The notes: generated by a model from the sequence alone, not told the origin. DNA of 64,000 bases from Bacillus sp. WMMC1349 (GCF_013155385.1 NZ_JABJUQ010000007.1:249001-313000), one strand, 5' to 3'; positions 32,481 to 43,115 are shown, counted from the stretch's first letter. Numbers and translations: made by a program.

Positions 32481-34571
32481 ATGCGTTTACAATCATTAAA
32501 TATCATTGAGAAATTGAAAAAGGGTGATCGCTCTGTCTTACGGCAAACGGAATGGTTAAAATACCTTTACTTAACAAAACAGCAAAACGTTAATTTGGAA
32601 CGTGTTCCTTCATTAAAAAAGATGCCGAGTCACCCCGTTTTCCTCTATGTTGAAAGAACACTGCACATTTTAGAGAAAGCTGATATTCCTGATCATGAAC
32701 AAAAAATCATTGAAGAAGTCCTTGTCTGGAGTGAAGTAGCCAAATGTGCCCTGCCGCATCAGCGAACAGAGTGGCATAATAAGGGGTTTCAACTCGCTAT
32801 TCATAATATCGGTTCCGCGCAAATTTATGATGATAAAATCACATCTGACCGAACAAGTGTTGAAGAACTCATCTATATCTTGATTTTGACACACGGTCTT
32901 GTTGGACAATATATCCGCGGAGAAACGCAATATCAGCAATTTTCACCATTGATTGACTGGCTAGAGCGTTCAAAACGAATCAATCTCAATATGAAACGAG
33001 TCCTCTATTGGCTAAACAAATGTATCATTGCCGCTGTTTCTTTAGAGCTTTGGCAATCGATTGAGGAAGATGTTAACCGGGTGATTGCACAAATTGTGAA
33101 GAGAGAGCGCAATCAGGAATGGATATTTACAGAAAGGTTAAAACGATTGCGTCAACAAGCGCTTTATATGGGAGAAGATATCAATTATTATCAACAATTT
33201 CTAAAAGAACATGAAGCAGAAAAGGTGCTGCAGGATTTTTTTAAGAAGGTAGATTTATGGTATGTTGAATCAGCACTTTCGTCTTTTACCTTTGAGGAGT
33301 TTGTTAAAATCTTTTTGCTCATCCGTCGTTCTGTCAATCTTTTATCGGTTAGGCAGATTAGTTTTGAACCGTTGATGAAAGATATTTACCGTGATTATCA
33401 GGGTGTGCGGCATACGAATATTTATAAAAAACGAATTATTGAAGCGTGCTTGAAGGAGATGTCCATTTCCGACTTACTTCAAGGAGATGTACCTGTTAAT
33501 GAACATGTTTCATTGTCTATTCAGCCATTTGATCATGCTTTAGAAATCATCGGTGTCACTTTTACTTTTTCAAAGGCTGGGTTAAAGTTGATAGAGTTCT
33601 GTCAGGAAGCAGAAAAATCTCCATTATATGAACGGGCAATTGTTCTTCTGTATGATTTTTTTGATTTTCGCAAAGATTCATTTGATCGCCTTCAAAATGA
33701 ACAGGCTTATTTATTTGACATGAACAGTGCTGAAGATTATAAAAAAAAGATTGCGGATTATGCGGTCGGAGAAAAAATGCTAGATATTGGTGCCGGAGGA
33801 GGCGTCATGCTAGATTTGTTGACAGAACGTCATCAGAAGGCAAAAGTCATTGGGATTGATTTGTCAGTCAATGTGATTGAAGAGTTGCAAAAAAGAAAGG
33901 TTCGTGAGCGTAAGCGCTGGGAAGTTATGCAGGCAGATGCGTTGGACTTATCGGAATATATTGACAAAGAAAGTGTTGACACCATTGTGTTTTCATCTAT
34001 TCTGCATGAAATGTTTTCTTATATTCCTTATGAGGGTAGAAAATTTAACGATCGTGTCATTGCTAAAGCATTAAAAAGTGCTTTTGATGTACTGAAACCA
34101 AATGGCAGAATCGTGATCAGAGATGGAATCATGACAGAAAATAAGCAGGAAACACGGCGAATTCACTTTAAAGATTCAAGTGGAATGGATTTCTTCAAAA
34201 GGTATCTCCATGATTTTAAAGGGCGGAAAATTCACGTATTGGGTATAGAAAAGGATGCGGTGACACTTTACATTAATGATGCAATGGAGTTTCTTTATAC
34301 GTATACTTGGGGAGAAGAAGCGTACCCGCATGAAGTACAGGAGCAATTTGGTTTTTTTACCCCGTCAGAATTTCGGGCTTCTATTGAAAAAGAACTAGGT
34401 GATTGTGCCAACATTCTTGTGTTTGAACATTATGTACAAGAAGGTTATGAAGAACATCTTTCTCCAAAGGTTGAGATTACTGATCACAATGGGAAGAACG
34501 TTTCATTGCCTGACAGTACTTGTTTTATTGTCATTGAAAAGAGCTGTTCTAGAAAGGTCATAAGTAAATGA
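32481..34571 (+). CDS. large methyltransferase with long helical N-terminal region
   Basis: A 696-aa protein. Residues ~1-410 are alpha-helical without a known domain. Residues ~420-600 form a class I SAM-dependent methyltransferase: motif I EKMLDIGAGGGVMLDLL, IGIDLSVNVIEELQ, MQADALDLSEY, and VFSSILHEMFSYI in motif IV. The tail (~600-696) carries IVIRDGIM and further helices. ATG 32481 with AGAGGGAAGA is preferred over the TTG overlap start at 32409. Substrate unknown; the SEC-C protein upstream is the likely partner. Confidence 0.8.
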   Translation: MRLQSLNIIEKLKKGDRSVLRQTEWLKYLYLTKQQNVNLERVPSLKKMPSHPVFLYVERTLHILEKADIPDHEQKIIEEVLVWSEVAKCALPHQRTEWHNKGFQLAIHNIGSAQIYDDKITSDRTSVEELIYILILTHGLVGQYIRGETQYQQFSPLIDWLERSKRINLNMKRVLYWLNKCIIAAVSLELWQSIEEDVNRVIAQIVKRERNQEWIFTERLKRLRQQALYMGEDINYYQQFLKEHEAEKVLQDFFKKVDLWYVESALSSFTFEEFVKIFLLIRRSVNLLSVRQISFEPLMKDIYRDYQGVRHTNIYKKRIIEACLKEMSISDLLQGDVPVNEHVSLSIQPFDHALEIIGVTFTFSKAGLKLIEFCQEAEKSPLYERAIVLLYDFFDFRKDSFDRLQNEQAYLFDMNSAEDYKKKIADYAVGEKMLDIGAGGGVMLDLLTERHQKAKVIGIDLSVNVIEELQKRKVRERKRWEVMQADALDLSEYIDKESVDTIVFSSILHEMFSYIPYEGRKFNDRVIAKALKSAFDVLKPNGRIVIRDGIMTENKQETRRIHFKDSSGMDFFKRYLHDFKGRKIHVLGIEKDAVTLYINDAMEFLYTYTWGEEAYPHEVQEQFGFFTPSEFRASIEKELGDCANILVFEHYVQEGYEEHLSPKVEITDHNGKNVSLPDSTCFIVIEKSCSRKVISK

Positions 34572-34590
34572 CCTTTTAGACAGCTTTTTC
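34541..34590 (+). terminator. intrinsic terminator overlapping the gene end
   Basis: Nested stem: AGCTGTTCTA/TAGACAGCT outside and AAAGGTCAT/ATGACCTTT inside, followed by TTTTTCT. The stop codon lies in the loop. The next 240 bp (34591-34835) hold short broken frames that I cannot identify. Confidence 0.8.
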
Positions 34591-34837
34591 TACATTAAAA
34601 TAGATACAAAAATTCGCTTTTCTTAAATGTGAGTGACCAAACAAACATGAAGAGGTGGACGTTCAACGTATCACACACAAATCAAGTTGGGTCATGCCAA
34701 CGGCACTCACCGAACACCTACTAGCCGCCTTTCCGGAGTGATCAAAGAACAAACGCTCTGGCGTTGGCTTCCATAGGCTTCATTCAATTTGTATATAAGG
34801 GAACGAATGCTAAACGACTGTCGACAATCCAATCCCA

Positions 34838-34877
34838 CAAAAAAGGTGAACCGCTCAGGGGCAGTTCACCTTTTTTA
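34838..34877. terminator. bidirectional intrinsic terminator
   Basis: AAAAAAGGTGAAC and GTTCACCTTTTTT form a 13-bp stem around CGCTCAGGGGCA. It ends the leftward lipoprotein gene. Confidence 0.85.
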
Positions 34878-34900
34878 GGTACTTTTAAACAGTACCTATT

Positions 34901-35983
34901 CTAGTTTGTTCCATAGAAACTAGAGAAATAGTCTTCTGCTGAGTAGCCATTAACGTCAAGCTGCCATTTCCCATCTTTCGTTTTTTTCATCTTAACGTCA
35001 ATAGTTTTTTCAGTTGAGGCAGTTTCTGCATGTTTGAATTCTTCAGCTAATATATCAATTGTAGGATTAATCAAATCTTCTCTAGAGATGTAATCTTTTC
35101 CGCTTTTTTTCCCGTATTCCTCTATTCTTTTCTGTACTCTCTCTTTAACTCCTGAGGAATCAATAGGTGTAATCGTTGCTTTAACAGTTGCCTCGTTATC
35201 TGTATTATTGATACTTACAGTTTCTAAATGAAGTTTAGATTTTTCCTTATAGGTTTGTTGGACAGCACTGATTAGTTTATTGAGTTTCTTTTTATTGATT
35301 GAATCACTTTCATAGATATCGAAACTTCGAGTAAATGATTTTTGAGCGCCTTCAAGATAGTCTGTGACAATTTTTCTTTTATTTTCACCTGTTAATGTTT
35401 CGAAGTCACTATTATCTTGACCGAATAGTGTAATATCTGTGTAAGCTTGTAATGCTTGTGCTGGTTCTTGAAGTTTCTTAGCAGAATCCATAAAATCATT
35501 TCCGTCTAAATTGAATGTTAATGTTTTACCTTTTTTAGTACCACGCAGAGAAGGTGTATATTCGAGTTGATATTTTTCGCCTTTGTCAACTTTATAATAA
35601 AGAGAACCTTCAATTGATTTATCAGGGTTTAGATTTTCATAGCCGATTCTGTCATCATAAGATGTCTCATCGGAAACTTTGGATTTACCTTGATAAAGGC
35701 TGAAATCATCATTACTAACTTCTAGAGGTTCTTTGCTTGTATTTTTAACTGATACTTTTACTTTTAAGATGAGTTCGTTTTCCCCAAGGTTTGTTGCTAT
35801 TTTATACTCAGGAAGTGCATACTCGGTGCTGACTATTTCCACTTTTGCACCGTTTTCACCTTCTGCTGTCTTTTCATCTTTACTTGCACTTTTACTGTCA
35901 CTACCTTTACTTCCGCCACATGCAGTTGCAAAAATAGCTGTGAACATCAAAAGCATGATTAAAAGTAATTTTTTGCTTCTCAT
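34901..35983 (-). CDS. lipoprotein, DUF5105-like with DUF4352-type N-terminal domain
   Basis: A 360-aa lipoprotein: signal ends at FATAC (Cys22), followed by a charged Ser/Lys linker. Residues ~50-150 resemble the Ig-like DUF4352 fold (LILKVKVSVKNTSKEPLEVS, DDFSLYQGKSKV). The C-terminal ~190 residues resemble DUF5105 (TVKATITPIDSSGVKERVQK; KKTKDGKWQLDVNGYSAEDY). Found outside the membrane of Firmicutes; role unknown. AAAGGAG before ATG 35983. The 530-bp gap upstream (35984-36519) is AT-rich and shows no gene I can support. Confidence 0.8.
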   Translation of the reverse strand: MRSKKLLLIMLLMFTAIFATACGGSKGSDSKSASKDEKTAEGENGAKVEIVSTEYALPEYKIATNLGENELILKVKVSVKNTSKEPLEVSNDDFSLYQGKSKVSDETSYDDRIGYENLNPDKSIEGSLYYKVDKGEKYQLEYTPSLRGTKKGKTLTFNLDGNDFMDSAKKLQEPAQALQAYTDITLFGQDNSDFETLTGENKRKIVTDYLEGAQKSFTRSFDIYESDSINKKKLNKLISAVQQTYKEKSKLHLETVSINNTDNEATVKATITPIDSSGVKERVQKRIEEYGKKSGKDYISREDLINPTIDILAEEFKHAETASTEKTIDVKMKKTKDGKWQLDVNGYSAEDYFSSFYGTN

Positions 35984-36519
35984 GTCATTCTCCTTTTTCA
36001 ATATATTTTTTCATTGTTATGTAAATGAAAATAAGTACTATGCCAAAAAACACATTTTAATAAAGGTCCAGTGTACCTTTTTTAATCGTTGTATCTTAAG
36101 TAAAAGAAACAACAACACTATTTTATAGTTTAACTGATTATTATGAAATAGGTGATAAATACTAATTTCGGACAACAAATTGCAAGTTTAGACAAGATAA
36201 TAGAGTTAATGTAGTAAATAAAGACTAAAACTTTAGAATTAATATATATCCATTTTCATAGAAAAATTATCCTTGTTTTGTTATTTGAAAATGATGAATA
36301 GGACTCAAAAAAAGCATTAAATAAGGATAAAAGACTTTTTAATCTTCATAAATTGAGTGGATAGTATGTGATTCTAAAGACCTGTCTGATTATCAACCTT
36401 AATGTCAGTTTAAAATTTTGTAGTTCTAAATAACCAGTTCGGGTCAGTAGCGTGATTGAAATTGATAAGGTGACCATGAACAATCAAGTTGATAGACTAT
36501 TGATTAAGGAGGGTGATGA

Positions 36520-38013
36520 ATGAACACAGTTGAATATATGACGAATGATGCGTTGACGTTATCCAAACTTATCAAGAATCGTCAAGTATCAGCATATGAG
36601 CTATTGGATGCTGCTTTTGCCCGTTTAGAAGAAGTCAATCCACAGTTAAATGCGGTGATTCGGACAAGAAGAGAGAAAGCAGTACACGAAATTGGGCATC
36701 TTGATCTGGCAGACCAGCCATTTGCTGGCATCCCGATTCTTTTGAAAGATATTTCTCAAGCGATAAAAGGGGAGCCGCTGACAGCTGGGGCAACACTTCT
36801 TCAATCACATATTACACAGCAAGATTCAAATTTTGTTGCCAAACTGCGAAATGCCGGGTTTTTGTTAATGGGTCAAACCAATACGCCTGAATACGGATTG
36901 AAAAATATTACCGATCCGGACTTGTATGGTGCGACACGAAATCCTTGGAATATTGCCCATTCGCCAGGCGGATCAAGTGGTGGGGCAGCAGCCGCTGTCG
37001 CATCAGGTATCGTTCCAGTTGCAGGTGCGAGTGATGGTGGGGGGTCTATTAGAATTCCCGCTTCTTTTACAGGGCTTTTCGGCTTAAAGCCAACTCGTGG
37101 TAGAACACCGGTTGGCCCCGGAATCGGTCGACAGTGGCAAGGAGCAGCGATTGATTTCGTTCTTTCCCGAACTGTCAGAGACAGTGCGGCATTACTCGAT
37201 ATTTTGCAGACGATTCAACCAGAAGCCGCTTTTCAAACACCATTATTCCCAGAAAAATATGTTGAAGATATGAAAAAAGGGCCTGGGCGTCATTTAAACA
37301 TTGCATTTTCTATAAAGTCCCCTGTTGGTACACCTGTCAGTGATGAGGCGAAAGCTGCAGTTCATAAAACTGTGGAGTGGCTCAGTGAACAAGGACACCA
37401 TATTGAGGAACGAACCAATGGTGTTGACGGTCTTCGTTTAATTGAAAACTATTATTTGATGAATAGTGGTGAAATTTCTGCAATGATCTTACAAATGGAG
37501 CAATCACTGGGGAGACCGATCACAATCCATGACGTTGAGATCGTCACATGGGTGTTGAATGAAGCCGGTAAAAAAGTGACGGCTGCCGAATTTACCGCCA
37601 GTCTTGCTTCTTGGGATACAGCAGCTGCACAAATGGCAGACTTTCATAAAACATTTGATTTGTATGTGACACCTGCGACAGCTTACTCGGCTCCTAAAGT
37701 TGGTGAGCTAACCCAGACGCAAAAGGAAGTCGAAACGCTAATGAAGGTCAGTGGGATAGAAAAAGATGAACAACAGTCACTCATTTATGAGATGTTTTTG
37801 AAAAGTCTCACCTATACACCATTCACACAGCTTGCCAATTTAACTGGCCAGCCGGCAATGAGTGTTCCGCTCCACATCACTGAAAGCGGGTTACCAATCG
37901 GTGTTCAGTTTACAGCGCCAAAAGGAAAGGAGCATTGGCTGTTACGAATTGCATATGTATTGGAACAGTCGGAGTTGTGGATAGGTATGAAGGGGAATCC
38001 GATGTTTGCTTAG
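36520..38013 (+). CDS. amidase signature enzyme
   Basis: A 497-aa hydrolase of the GatA/amidase family. The Ser-cisSer-Lys triad is visible: Lys in [11 protein letters not shown] (~residue 78), and the serines in [16 protein letters not shown] and [26 protein letters not shown] follows. It hydrolyses carboxamides; closest in layout to broad amidases rather than to GatA, since no gatB or gatC lies nearby. AAGGAGGGTGA gives a very strong start. Confidence 0.9.
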   Translation: MNTVEYMTNDALTLSKLIKNRQVSAYELLDAAFARLEEVNPQLNAVIRTRREKAVHEIGHLDLADQPFAGIPILLKDISQAIKGEPLTAGATLLQSHITQQDSNFVAKLRNAGFLLMGQTNTPEYGLKNITDPDLYGATRNPWNIAHSPGGSSGGAAAAVASGIVPVAGASDGGGSIRIPASFTGLFGLKPTRGRTPVGPGIGRQWQGAAIDFVLSRTVRDSAALLDILQTIQPEAAFQTPLFPEKYVEDMKKGPGRHLNIAFSIKSPVGTPVSDEAKAAVHKTVEWLSEQGHHIEERTNGVDGLRLIENYYLMNSGEISAMILQMEQSLGRPITIHDVEIVTWVLNEAGKKVTAAEFTASLASWDTAAAQMADFHKTFDLYVTPATAYSAPKVGELTQTQKEVETLMKVSGIEKDEQQSLIYEMFLKSLTYTPFTQLANLTGQPAMSVPLHITESGLPIGVQFTAPKGKEHWLLRIAYVLEQSELWIGMKGNPMFA

Positions 38014-38036
38014 ATGTGAATCTGCAAAAGATCAAA

Positions 38037-38152
38037 GGGGCTGTCCTGAAAGTCAAGAATTTGCTCGCTTTCCGCGAGCCTCCTCGGAGCTCGTTCCTTG
38101 CTCCTGTGGGGTCTCGCAATTCCCCCTGATCATGTTGATAAAGGATTTTTTA
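38037..38152 (+). repeat. MITE-like repeat, internally deleted
   Basis: Starts GGGGCTGTCCTGAAAGTC and keeps GAATTTGCTCGCTTTCCGCG, GAGCTCGTTCCTTGCTCC, GTCTCGCAATTCCCCCTG and ATGTTGATAAAGGATTTTTT. The right terminus is eroded. It lies between two convergent genes. Confidence 0.75.
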
Positions 38153-38173
38153 GATATTTCGATCATGAAAGAG

Positions 38174-38872
38174 CTATTTTTTTTCTAATCTTGCATACAG
38201 CCAATAACTGATAAAAGCTCCTAAGATGCCTAAAATGAAAACCTTAATTAGTTCAAATGGCGAATGAAGCTTTTCAATCATTAAACTTGTGAAATAAGGA
38301 TTAAAGAATTGAAGATCTGCTACTAAATGAATAATAGCTAATGATTGGCCGACAAAGACAACAGATAAGCCGGCTAGAAAACTTTTAAACATTAGTGTAA
38401 ACGTAATTGAGATCATAGCTAAGCTTATCTGACATAAAACCATTTGAAATCCTAAAGAAAAACTCTGAAAGAAATATTCTGATTTAAAAGAAGTATTTGC
38501 TAAAAAGAAAAACAGCAATAAAAACCCGCTGATGATAAAGAACAAGCTTGAGATGATCATCATAAAAACGGTGATTAATTTACTTACATAAAACGATGCT
38601 AACTTATAAGGGTAGGCATGATATAGGATTGTTTTTTCTTCATTGTATTCTCTTATCAAGATAACACTTGACATATATCCAAAAAGAAAAGGACCCGGAA
38701 ATAAATTGATAGCAATGGTGATATAAGACATGACTCTGCTCCAGTTAGTGGAGGATAGCGATAGTAAATAAAAGGCAGTCGAAAGGAGAGTGAATATGTT
38801 CATGAATATAAAAAGCGAAAAAATTTTAGTTCTTTTTAATTTTAAAATTTCAACTAATACTAAATGATACAT
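38174..38872 (-). CDS. ABC-2 type permease
   Basis: A 232-aa protein with six hydrophobic segments (ERTKIF-type start VEILKLKRTKIFSLFIFMN, FGYMSSVILIREYNEEKTIL loop). Partner of the ATPase encoded 4 nt upstream. Last gene of the leftward two-component/ABC cluster. Confidence 0.82.
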   Translation of the reverse strand: MYHLVLVEILKLKRTKIFSLFIFMNIFTLLSTAFYLLSLSSTNWSRVMSYITIAINLFPGPFLFGYMSSVILIREYNEEKTILYHAYPYKLASFYVSKLITVFMMIISSLFFIISGFLLLFFFLANTSFKSEYFFQSFSLGFQMVLCQISLAMISITFTLMFKSFLAGLSVVFVGQSLAIIHLVADLQFFNPYFTSLMIEKLHSPFELIKVFILGILGAFISYWLYARLEKK

Positions 38873-38876
38873 GACA

Positions 38877-39794
38877 CTATTTTTCCCCTTTTATTTTCTG
38901 TAAAAAGTGACTTTCCAAAGAGCATTTTTCACGTTTTATTTCATGGACTTCTATTCTATGTTTCATCATCTCATTGAGTATTTCAGAAGTAGTTTTCTTT
39001 TGATCAAATATTTGAATACACCTGTCACCAGTCACTTTATAATGCTCAATATGTAATTGTGTTTCTAAAATAAATGCAGCTTTGCTCACATGATTGACTC
39101 TAACCAAAATATATGTGCTTCTTTTTTTCTGAATCTCACCTTTATCTAAATGATCTATCATCTCTCCGTTATGTAACAGTCCGATTCTGTTACAAAACTG
39201 TTCAATATCTGTTAAAGTGTTGCTGGCAACTAATAGCGAACTTTCATAGTATTGTGATGTAGATCGGATTGCATTTTTCAACTCTTTCGTTAGTTGAAGA
39301 TCCAAACCAATCATTGGCTCATCCAATATGATCAATTCAGGATAGTTTAAGAATGCCCTGGCAAGACCAACTCTTGCTTTCGTTCCAAATGATAAATTTC
39401 TGATCACTTGGGAGGCTTGGTCTAACACGTGAAACTTTCTTAACACTTCATGAATACGTTCAGTAGAAGGGAAACCCATCAACCGACGATGAATATCTAA
39501 ATTCTCAAATACGGTTAAATTGTCATAAAAATGTTTAATATTTAAAAATGAACCGACTCTGTTATAAACATCTTTGTTTTTTCTAGTACTGACTACATGA
39601 CCAAAGAGTTGAATGTTTCCTGCTGTTGGTCGAATATCATTTAAGATCAATCTAAGAAGAGTGGACTTTCCAGCACCATTTTCACCTATTAATCCATAAA
39701 CATCACCTTTATCAATTTTCATATTTATGTTTTTAATGACAGTCTTATTTTTAAATGTTTTTGATAAACCTTCTGTTTCTAAAACAGGTTGCAC
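38877..39794 (-). CDS. ABC transporter ATP-binding protein
   Basis: A 305-aa ATPase: Walker A GENGAGKSTLLRL, signature RNLSFGTKARVGLARA (atypical: LSFGTKAR for LSGGQxQR), Walker B LIILDEPMIGLDLQL. The His switch is replaced: SSLLVASNTLTDIEQ has Asn where His is usual, which may slow hydrolysis. GTG start directly after the kinase stop. Confidence 0.88.
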   Translation of the reverse strand: MQPVLETEGLSKTFKNKTVIKNINMKIDKGDVYGLIGENGAGKSTLLRLILNDIRPTAGNIQLFGHVVSTRKNKDVYNRVGSFLNIKHFYDNLTVFENLDIHRRLMGFPSTERIHEVLRKFHVLDQASQVIRNLSFGTKARVGLARAFLNYPELIILDEPMIGLDLQLTKELKNAIRSTSQYYESSLLVASNTLTDIEQFCNRIGLLHNGEMIDHLDKGEIQKKRSTYILVRVNHVSKAAFILETQLHIEHYKVTGDRCIQIFDQKKTTSEILNEMMKHRIEVHEIKREKCSLESHFLQKIKGEK

Positions 39795-40724
39795 TTAAAC
39801 CTCTCCTTTTGAAACCTTAGGTATACTAAATGTAAAAGCTGTCTTTTCAAATGGAACACTGCTTACTTTCATTTGCCCGCCTTGTCTTTCGACAAGCTCC
39901 TTACATATTGTTAAACCTAAGCCGGACCCACCGTTATTTCTTGATGAATCTGCTTGATACGATCTTTTAAAAATATGAGGTAAATCGCTCTCAGAAATAC
40001 CTTCCCCTTTATCCCATATCTCTATCATGACATTGTCTTCTAGTTCTTTTATATTGATTCCGATCACTTTCCCGCTAGCTCCATACAACAACGCATTGTT
40101 CAGTAAGTTATTGATAATGCGCTCCAAAGATAGTTTATTAGCGAGTACGATGATGTCCGTTTTCGGTGAAGAATAATCCAGCTCTATCCCATTTTTCTCG
40201 AACTTATAATAAAATTCCAAAATCGTATTTTCAATAAAGTTGGGCAAGTGAATCTTATCAACAGATAGTGGCTGTACATTTGATTCTATCTTTGAAAAAT
40301 CAAAAAAATCTCTTGAGATCATCCCCAATTTTCTAGATTTTTCATAAACAATTGAAAGATATTTCTGTTTTTCTTCGTGGGAAAGGTCATTGTGTTCATT
40401 CATCATGACTTCTAGGAACCCCATAATTGATGTTAATGGTGTACGAATATCATGTGAAATATTTTCAATAAGATCCCGTCTTTCTTCATCCATTTCAGAG
40501 ACGACTTTGGTTAAATGTCTATACTTGTTAATAAATTGATTGATTGTGATGGCGAGATCTTGCAAATACACATGAGATGACTTTACTTGAACAAAGGAGA
40601 ATAACTCTTGATCCATGACAAATTCCACATTTTTAGTTAATTGTTTGATTTTCAGGTTCATGTTTATTTTATCAATGATAAGGCTGATGATGATGCAACA
40701 TAAAATCAAGATGATATACATCAT
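39795..40724 (-). CDS. sensor histidine kinase, short N-terminus
   Basis: A 309-aa kinase with one N-terminal membrane helix (YIILILCCIIISLIID), H-box NISHDIRTPLTSIMGFLEV, N-box NNLLNNALLYG, WDKGEGISESD and GSGLGLTICKEL. Same build as the kinase at 19951. ATGA overlap with the regulator upstream. Probably senses antimicrobial stress through its partner transporter. Confidence 0.9.
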   Translation of the reverse strand: MMYIILILCCIIISLIIDKINMNLKIKQLTKNVEFVMDQELFSFVQVKSSHVYLQDLAITINQFINKYRHLTKVVSEMDEERRDLIENISHDIRTPLTSIMGFLEVMMNEHNDLSHEEKQKYLSIVYEKSRKLGMISRDFFDFSKIESNVQPLSVDKIHLPNFIENTILEFYYKFEKNGIELDYSSPKTDIIVLANKLSLERIINNLLNNALLYGASGKVIGINIKELEDNVMIEIWDKGEGISESDLPHIFKRSYQADSSRNNGGSGLGLTICKELVERQGGQMKVSSVPFEKTAFTFSIPKVSKGEV

Positions 40725-41425
40725 TGTTTGTTATCTCCTGCAATTCGGTAGCCAATTCCCCATACTGTCTGAATATATTTAGGTTTTGAGGGGTTAGCTT
40801 CTATTTTGCTTCTTAATCGATTGACATGGACAGTAACAGTATTGTCATCTGTATAGTAGTCTTGTCCCCATACAATATTAAATATTTGTGACTTACTGAA
40901 TACCTTTAAAGGATGCTTCATAAGCAGTTCGAAAATTAAAAATTCTTTGGCGGTTAATTCGACATTTTTTCCCGCAACTTGACAAGTGTGATGATCACAG
41001 TTAAGTTCGATATTTCCATAGCGTAGTATAGTATCTGTTGGTGAAGAATGAGCTTCATTTAAATATAGAAAGCGCCTTAACAATGCCTTTACTCTAGCTA
41101 ACAGTTCTCCAACTCTAAACGGTTTAGCAAGATAATCATCTGCACCAAGATTCAAACCTAAAACTTTGTCACGCTCTGAGTCTTTAGCACTTAAAATTAA
41201 AATAGGTATATTATTCGTTTGTCTCACCTTTTCTAAAATGTCTAATCCGTTTATGTTTGGCAGCATCAAATCAAGGATGAGCAGATCAAAGGGGTTTTGT
41301 TCGAGAGCTTCCAAAACACTTTCTCCATTAAAAACCGTCATGACATGGTAACCCTCATTTGTTAAAGAACGTTTTACTAACATGCTAATGTCTAGATCAT
41401 CTTCTACAAGTAAAATTGATGACAA
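40721..41425 (-). CDS. OmpR-family response regulator
   Basis: A 234-aa regulator: receiver with EDD, Asp in LLILDLMLPNINGLD, LSAKD and Lys in YLAKPFRVGE; winged helix LTAKEFLIFELLMKHPLKVF and TVHVNRLRSKIEANP. TTG start at 41425 with GGAAGGATG upstream. Its own promoter candidate lies at 41455-41483. Confidence 0.9.
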   Translation of the reverse strand: MSSILLVEDDLDISMLVKRSLTNEGYHVMTVFNGESVLEALEQNPFDLLILDLMLPNINGLDILEKVRQTNNIPILILSAKDSERDKVLGLNLGADDYLAKPFRVGELLARVKALLRRFLYLNEAHSSPTDTILRYGNIELNCDHHTCQVAGKNVELTAKEFLIFELLMKHPLKVFSKSQIFNIVWGQDYYTDDNTVTVHVNRLRSKIEANPSKPKYIQTVWGIGYRIAGDNKQ

Positions 41426-41454
41426 ATTTTATGCACATCCTTCCAGTTGCCTTT

Positions 41455-41483
41455 ATTTTAGCGTTTGCATTGGAAGTTTTCAA
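41455..41483 (-). promoter_or_regulatory. promoter of the regulator-kinase-ABC part of the cluster
   Basis: On the minus strand TTGAAA, 17-nt spacer, TAAAAT. It lies between the upstream exporter genes and the response regulator and would start a separate four-gene transcript. Confidence 0.6.
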
Positions 41484-41529
41484 TCGATTTTCTAAAGGGT
41501 AAAAAAAACGGAAAAGCAGCATATGAAAA

Positions 41530-42291
41530 CTATTTCATCCACTTTCTTTTTTTCCAAATGATGAGTGAGAGTGAAAAAGAACAGATCATGATGATACAGA
41601 AGAATAATGCAATCTTTGCAACATTGTCTTCATGAAAATAATCAAAAAGGAATTTATCTCCCACTATAAATAGGGCAAACTCTTCTTTTATATACATCAA
41701 TGATGTAACACCGACAAGGTAGACAATATAAGACATAATGACGTTAGGAAATAGTAAACTAAACAAGCTGCTAAGTCCTAATGATGTAACCATTATCATA
41801 AAGATAAACATATAATATTTAAGTTCATAGAAAAAGGCAGCTTTGCTTTGATAGGTTAAACCATTCTTAAAATAAAATGTTGTTTCTGTTACATGGGGTG
41901 ATAACATTTTCCCAACCAATCCAAGCAGCCAAAAGACTAAAACAATTCCTACAATCGTTAAAAACAATATCATCCACTTTGAAATAAGGATATTAATTAA
42001 TTTGTTCGGCCGAATCGCTACCATTCTTAAACGGCCAGTTGTGTATTCACCATTTAAACTGCTAATCGTAAAGATAGGAATAAGAATCATATTAAGAACA
42101 AAGAATAACTTAGAGATGAAAAACACTGAGAAGTTTAAAGAGTTAATCTTTGTATAATGATCATAATCATACTGTCCCACCTGTAGATTGAAGAGTAAAA
42201 ATAACAGGATGATTGGAAATAGAATGAGTGTGAAAATCGTAAACTTTTTATTCATCATACGTTCACATTCGCTCATACATAGATTGAACAT
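41530..42291 (-). CDS. ABC-2 type permease (LanE/G-like)
   Basis: A 253-aa six-span protein starting CMSECERMMNKKFTIFTLIL, with SSLNGEYTTGRLRMVAIRP after TM2, as in lantibiotic-immunity permeases. AGGAGG upstream of ATG 42291. Second permease of the first exporter in the cluster. Confidence 0.83.
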   Translation of the reverse strand: MFNLCMSECERMMNKKFTIFTLILFPIILLFLLFNLQVGQYDYDHYTKINSLNFSVFFISKLFFVLNMILIPIFTISSLNGEYTTGRLRMVAIRPNKLINILISKWMILFLTIVGIVLVFWLLGLVGKMLSPHVTETTFYFKNGLTYQSKAAFFYELKYYMFIFMIMVTSLGLSSLFSLLFPNVIMSYIVYLVGVTSLMYIKEEFALFIVGDKFLFDYFHEDNVAKIALFFCIIMICSFSLSLIIWKKRKWMK

Positions 42292-42305
42292 TTTTGTGAG
42301 TCCTC

Positions 42306-43115
42306 CTATAAATAAAAGTCTTTTCTAGAAAAATGAATAGTTGTTAACAAAAGAAATAAAAAGATGTAGTCAGCCTGAACCAAAGTGATCCATACGAGTG
42401 CATGTATATTTGCCAGTGCTTGTGTAATGCCTGTGAATTGGATTGAAATTAACGAGAAAAATTGCGGCAATTGATTCATTTCAAACAGGTTCATTAATAC
42501 ACCGCGCATAAACATCGAGAAAACAATAAATCCAAGGTTGGCACTTAACGCTATCGTATTGGAAGAACTGATAGAGCTAATAAATATAAAAACAGCTGTA
42601 ATAGAAATTAAAGCTAAAAAAGCTAAAGCATAATACTTTATGCCATAAATATAGCTTTCTAAGTTTGAAATCGGATTGATCTGATGAAACACATAAAGAG
42701 AGTTCGTTTCACTAAAATAAAAGTGACCAATGATAAAAGAAGATACATAGAAAATGATGAATACGCAAAATTGATAGAGAATGACAACCATTAACTTAGA
42801 GATAAAAATTTGCACAGCTGTATATCTTCTAAGCAATATGAATCGAATTTGGCCACTTCTAAATTCATCTGTAAAACTAAAAACAGTTAATAATATAGCT
42901 AAAGCGTTAAAAAACGGAATGAAAATCTCCGCTAAGCTTAGTACCGGGAAATTAGAAATATATACGTATTCAGGATTTGTAGGATCTAATGCAGCATTTT
43001 GGTTTGAATAATAACTGGCTAGCGCAACAACAAAAAACGGGACGACATAAATTACGGTAAGGAAAATTTTTTTGCTTAATAATCGCTCCCACTCGCTATA
43101 AATTAAGGATTTCAT
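42306..43115 (-). CDS. ABC-2 type permease (LanE/G-like)
   Basis: A 269-aa six-span protein (YSEWERLLSKKIFLTVIYVV start; SFTDEFRSGQIRFILLRRYT loop). ATGA overlap with the ATPase gene upstream. Paralogous in layout to the next permease: one ATPase with two different permeases is the LanFEG arrangement. Confidence 0.83.
   Translation of the reverse strand: MKSLIYSEWERLLSKKIFLTVIYVVPFFVVALASYYSNQNAALDPTNPEYVYISNFPVLSLAEIFIPFFNALAILLTVFSFTDEFRSGQIRFILLRRYTAVQIFISKLMVVILYQFCVFIIFYVSSFIIGHFYFSETNSLYVFHQINPISNLESYIYGIKYYALAFLALISITAVFIFISSISSSNTIALSANLGFIVFSMFMRGVLMNLFEMNQLPQFFSLISIQFTGITQALANIHALVWITLVQADYIFLFLLLTTIHFSRKDFYL

Noticed and set aside
34640..34820. Transposase remnant
   Set aside because: Short frames such as IKEQTLWRWLP looked suggestive, but no catalytic motif or terminal repeats could be seen.
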